From assembly GCA_945870175.1 (NCBI GenBank), contig CAMBRJ010000015.1, positions 1 through 17,289 of the forward strand: a DNA stretch of 17,289 nt, written 5' to 3'. Both the position numbers and the translations under genes were made by a program. Of the stretch, positions 14,797 through 17,289 are shown in pieces. The stretch is from Gemmatimonas phototrophica. Lineage in GTDB: Bacteria > Gemmatimonadota > Gemmatimonadetes > Gemmatimonadales > Gemmatimonadaceae. The notes beneath the pieces are model-generated. The model saw only the letters and a program-made list of their open reading frames with translations, searched no databases and was not told where the DNA came from. Position 1 is the first letter of the stretch; each line of letters opens with the position of its first letter.

Positions 14797-17289
14797 GCGC
14801 CGAGCTGTCCCAAAAGGACGGCGAGAGCGTCCTGGTCGATGCGCGCCGCTGGAAAATCGGACGGCGTGAACTGTGGACCACTGGCGGACGCCGTAGCTGA
14901 TACGAGGTCGTGCACTTCGGTGATGAAGGCCGCGGCGAGCCGTTCAATGGTGGTCGGCAGAAATTCTTCGGTGCTATACGACCACGTCACCGACAACGCG
15001 CCCTCGGCCACCATGGCATTCACTTCAAGGAGGTGGCTCCGCACTTGCGTGGGGCTGACATCGCCCGGTACACCGTCAAGGACGGGAATCCATGACGCGT
15101 CCGCCGTCACCATGCCGCTCACCTGACCGAGGTAGTTGAACAGGACCGGCGGCGACGGGAATGCCCGAAGACCGGCGCCGCTCTCCACATCGGCCAGATA
15201 CGAGAGCACGCCGAAGCCGACACCGAGATGGGGGACGCTCCGCACCTGCTCTTTGATGCTCTTGATCGCATCGATACCAGAGGCGGCGGCGTCCACGGTC
15301 AGCCGCAACGGGAACTGGCTCGTGCACCAGCCGACCAGGCGCGTCGTATCGACATCGTCGAACAACTCCGGACGGCCGTGGCTTTCGAGGGTAATCGGAA
15401 GCCCGGCGTGCCCCGTCCACGTCGACGTGCTGCGAACCAGCGCGGTGAGCAGGATGTCCTGCACCTCGACGCCGATCGTCCGCGGCGCGGTGCGCAGCAA
15501 CACCTCGGTGGCATCCGGGGACAGCATCGTGTGCACGGACGCGGAGGAGTCCATGCGTGGCGCCACGGCCGGATCGAGATCCCGCGGCAGCGACATCGGC
15601 CCCGCGGCGTGCGTCCGCCAGAACGGGAGTTCGTCGAGGAACATCGCGGACTCCTCCTCGAGCCGAGCGATCCAGCCACGATACGACGTCGTGCGGGGCG
15701 GCAGGTCGAGCGAGCGACCGGCGGCGGCCGCGACATAGGCGCGCTGCAGGTCGTCGAGTAAAATGCGCCACGACACGCCGTCGATCACCAGATGGTGGGC
15801 GATCAACAGCACCCACGCGGTCGAATCCGTCCCCGTCGTGTAGGCGATCACCTGGAGCAACGGCGACGCGTCGAGCGCGAAGGTGCGTTGCCGCGCTTCG
15901 CCATCACGACGGATCGCATCGAGTCTCGCGGCCGGCGCCACGGCCGTGAGGTCCACCACAACCACGGTAGGCAGCCGGTTCACCGGCGCGTACGCCGACT
16001 TCCAGCCGGATGCCGTTCGCGTAAACGCCAGTCGGAGCGCATCGTGATGTCCGGCGACGACGCCGACCGCGGCGCGCAGCGCGTCGGGGGCCAGACCGGT
16101 TGAGACTTCGAACAGCGCCGTCTGATTGAAGTGTTGCGGTGCATCCGTTTGCTGCGACAGAAACCACTGCTGCATCGGTCCGAGCGGCGCATCGCCCTCG
16201 GCCGGTCCGGCTTCGTCGGCCGAGCCCGCGGTGTGCACCACAATCGTCGCGAGCTGCTCAATGGTGGGATGCTCGAAGACTTGTGTCGGCGTCAGGCGCA
16301 GTCCCAGCGCACGCGCACGCGACACCAACTGGATCACCAGGATCGAGTCGCCGCCCATCGCGAAGAAGTTGTCGCGGATGCCCACCGGGCGACCAAGCAC
16401 CTCGACCCACAGCGCCATGAGCCGTTCCTGATCCGGCGTTTCCGCCGCGTCGCGCGACGCATGACCGGTATCGGCGACGACGAGGGATGGCAACGCCTTG
16501 CGATCGATCTTACCGTTTGCTGTGGTCGGCATTTCGTCGAGCAGGTGAAACGCCGACGGCACCATGAAGTCCGGCAGTCGACGGGCCACGGCATCACGCA
16601 GTCGACCCTCGTCCGCCGTCCCGGTGGCATACGCGATCAAACGGCGTCCGGTCGCATCATCCTGCGCCAGCACCGCCACCTCGCGCACGCCATCCGCCTG
16701 CAAGAGCACCGCTTCGATTTCACCCAACTCGATGCGATAGCCGCGGATCTTCACTTGATTGTCACGCCGTCCGAGCAACTCCAGCAGACCATCGGGTCGT
16801 CGGACCGCAATGTCACCCGTGCGATAGATCCGGTTGCCCGGCACGCCGTCGTAGGCGGGAAACTGCGTGCTCGTGAGCGCCTCCTGATGCAGATACCCGA
16901 TGGCGAGACTGACACCCGCCACGCACAACTCCCCCGGCACCCCATCTGCCACCGGCTGGAGCTGGTCATCGAGCAGCAACACCGTGGTGTGACCGATCGG
17001 CTTGCCGATCGGAATGCGCGAGCCGTACGCGCCGGCGGACTCGACGCGATACAGGGTGGTGCACACGGTCGTTTCAGTGGGTCCGTACGAGTTGTAGTAC
17101 GCGCACCGCTTCGCGAACGCGAGCGCATCCTGCACACGACAGACGTCGCCCGCGCTGATGATGCGCGACACGGTCGCGAGCTGGTCGACGGCGAGCGTGC
17201 TGAGGTACACCGGCGGCATCGTGAGCATCGTCGCGCCATGTCTGGCGATATACGTCGACATGGCGACAGGATCACCAATCGTCGCCTGA
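14793..17289 (-). CDS. Non-ribosomal peptide synthetase ending in A-PCP-E, 5' partial
   Basis: The reading frame is open to the window edge, so the Met at 17259-17261 is internal; 831 residues are visible. They comprise the second half of an A domain (YNSYGPTETT, RTGDIAVRR, VKIRGYRIELGE, NGKIDRKAL; to about 16480), a PCP (GGDSI, Ser codon at 16344-16346) and an epimerization domain ending the protein. The E domain has HHLVIDGVSW (His pair at 15792-15797), Glu in LESHGR (15384-15386) and NYLGQ, so it looks active. The visible pocket residues, aligned to GrsA, are T-I-A-S-V-C, closest to Phe/Tyr-activating domains; the first three positions lie outside the window. The tail after the E domain is short, like subunits that dock to a partner. 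The stop overlaps the next gene's TTG, so the two genes form one operon whose promoter lies beyond the right edge. Confidence 0.95.
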   Translation of the reverse strand, partial: QATIGDPVAMSTYIARHGATMLTMPPVYLSTLAVDQLATVSRIISAGDVCRVQDALAFAKRCAYYNSYGPTETTVCTTLYRVESAGAYGSRIPIGKPIGHTTVLLLDDQLQPVADGVPGELCVAGVSLAIGYLHQEALTSTQFPAYDGVPGNRIYRTGDIAVRRPDGLLELLGRRDNQVKIRGYRIELGEIEAVLLQADGVREVAVLAQDDATGRRLIAYATGTADEGRLRDAVARRLPDFMVPSAFHLLDEMPTTANGKIDRKALPSLVVADTGHASRDAAETPDQERLMALWVEVLGRPVGIRDNFFAMGGDSILVIQLVSRARALGLRLTPTQVFEHPTIEQLATIVVHTAGSADEAGPAEGDAPLGPMQQWFLSQQTDAPQHFNQTALFEVSTGLAPDALRAAVGVVAGHHDALRLAFTRTASGWKSAYAPVNRLPTVVVVDLTAVAPAARLDAIRRDGEARQRTFALDASPLLQVIAYTTGTDSTAWVLLIAHHLVIDGVSWRILLDDLQRAYVAAAAGRSLDLPPRTTSYRGWIARLEEESAMFLDELPFWRTHAAGPMSLPRDLDPAVAPRMDSSASVHTMLSPDATEVLLRTAPRTIGVEVQDILLTALVRSTSTWTGHAGLPITLESHGRPELFDDVDTTRLVGWCTSQFPLRLTVDAAASGIDAIKSIKEQVRSVPHLGVGFGVLSYLADVESGAGLRAFPSPPVLFNYLGQVSGMVTADASWIPVLDGVPGDVSPTQVRSHLLEVNAMVAEGALSVTWSYSTEEFLPTTIERLAAAFITEVHDLVSATASASGPQFTPSDFPAARIDQDALAVLLGQLGA

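Noticed and set aside
17259..17261. Met codon as the start of the upstream NRPS gene.
   Set aside because: The frame stays open to the window edge and the Met lies inside an A domain between core motifs.

Overview
The window is a high-GC bacterial biosynthetic locus: the edges of a hybrid PKS/NRPS gene cluster, with a phosphatase gene and a kinase gene in the middle. Strong GC bias, weak or absent Shine-Dalgarno sequences, a TTG start and a PafA-like secreted phosphatase of a kind common in Gemmatimonadota make a Gemmatimonas-like organism my best guess. Confidence in that is low to moderate; a myxobacterium or acidobacterium is not excluded.

Layout. On the + strand, 1-255 is the last part of a type I polyketide synthase (acyl carrier domain and acidic tail). 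It is followed 17 bases later by a CmlA-like diiron beta-hydroxylase (273-1859), an enzyme type that hydroxylates amino acids tethered to NRPS carrier domains. A perfect hairpin (1859-1901) closes this unit. A secreted PafA-type alkaline phosphatase (1920-3545) lies on the - strand. It shares a 96-base divergent promoter region with a cytoplasmic APH-family small-molecule kinase on the + strand (3642-4616). The rest of the window is a - strand NRPS operon read from right to left. The upstream subunit (14793 to the window edge) ends in A-PCP-E. It is coupled by a TTGA overlap to a 3397-residue subunit (4603-14796) ending in a thioesterase.

The large subunit reads: half-C, A (Asn-like code), PCP; C, PCP, E with no A domain; C(DCL), second half-C, A (Ser-like code), PCP, TE. 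The visible part of the upstream A-domain pocket looks aromatic (Phe/Tyr type), which fits a CmlA-type beta-hydroxylase. A working model is a peptide (possibly joined to polyketide) containing a D-configured, perhaps beta-hydroxylated aromatic residue, Asn, a D-residue loaded in trans, and a C-terminal Ser released by the TE.

The points most worth a second look are the A-less C-PCP-E module, the two condensation-domain C-lobe remnants in front of A domains (one of which leaves the subunit junction with no complete C domain), and the kinase/secreted-phosphatase pair. That pair resembles the phosphorylate-inside, dephosphorylate-outside self-protection known for streptomycin. There is no gene-free stretch over 300 bases. 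The gaps at 256-272, 1860-1919 and 3546-3641 are covered below.
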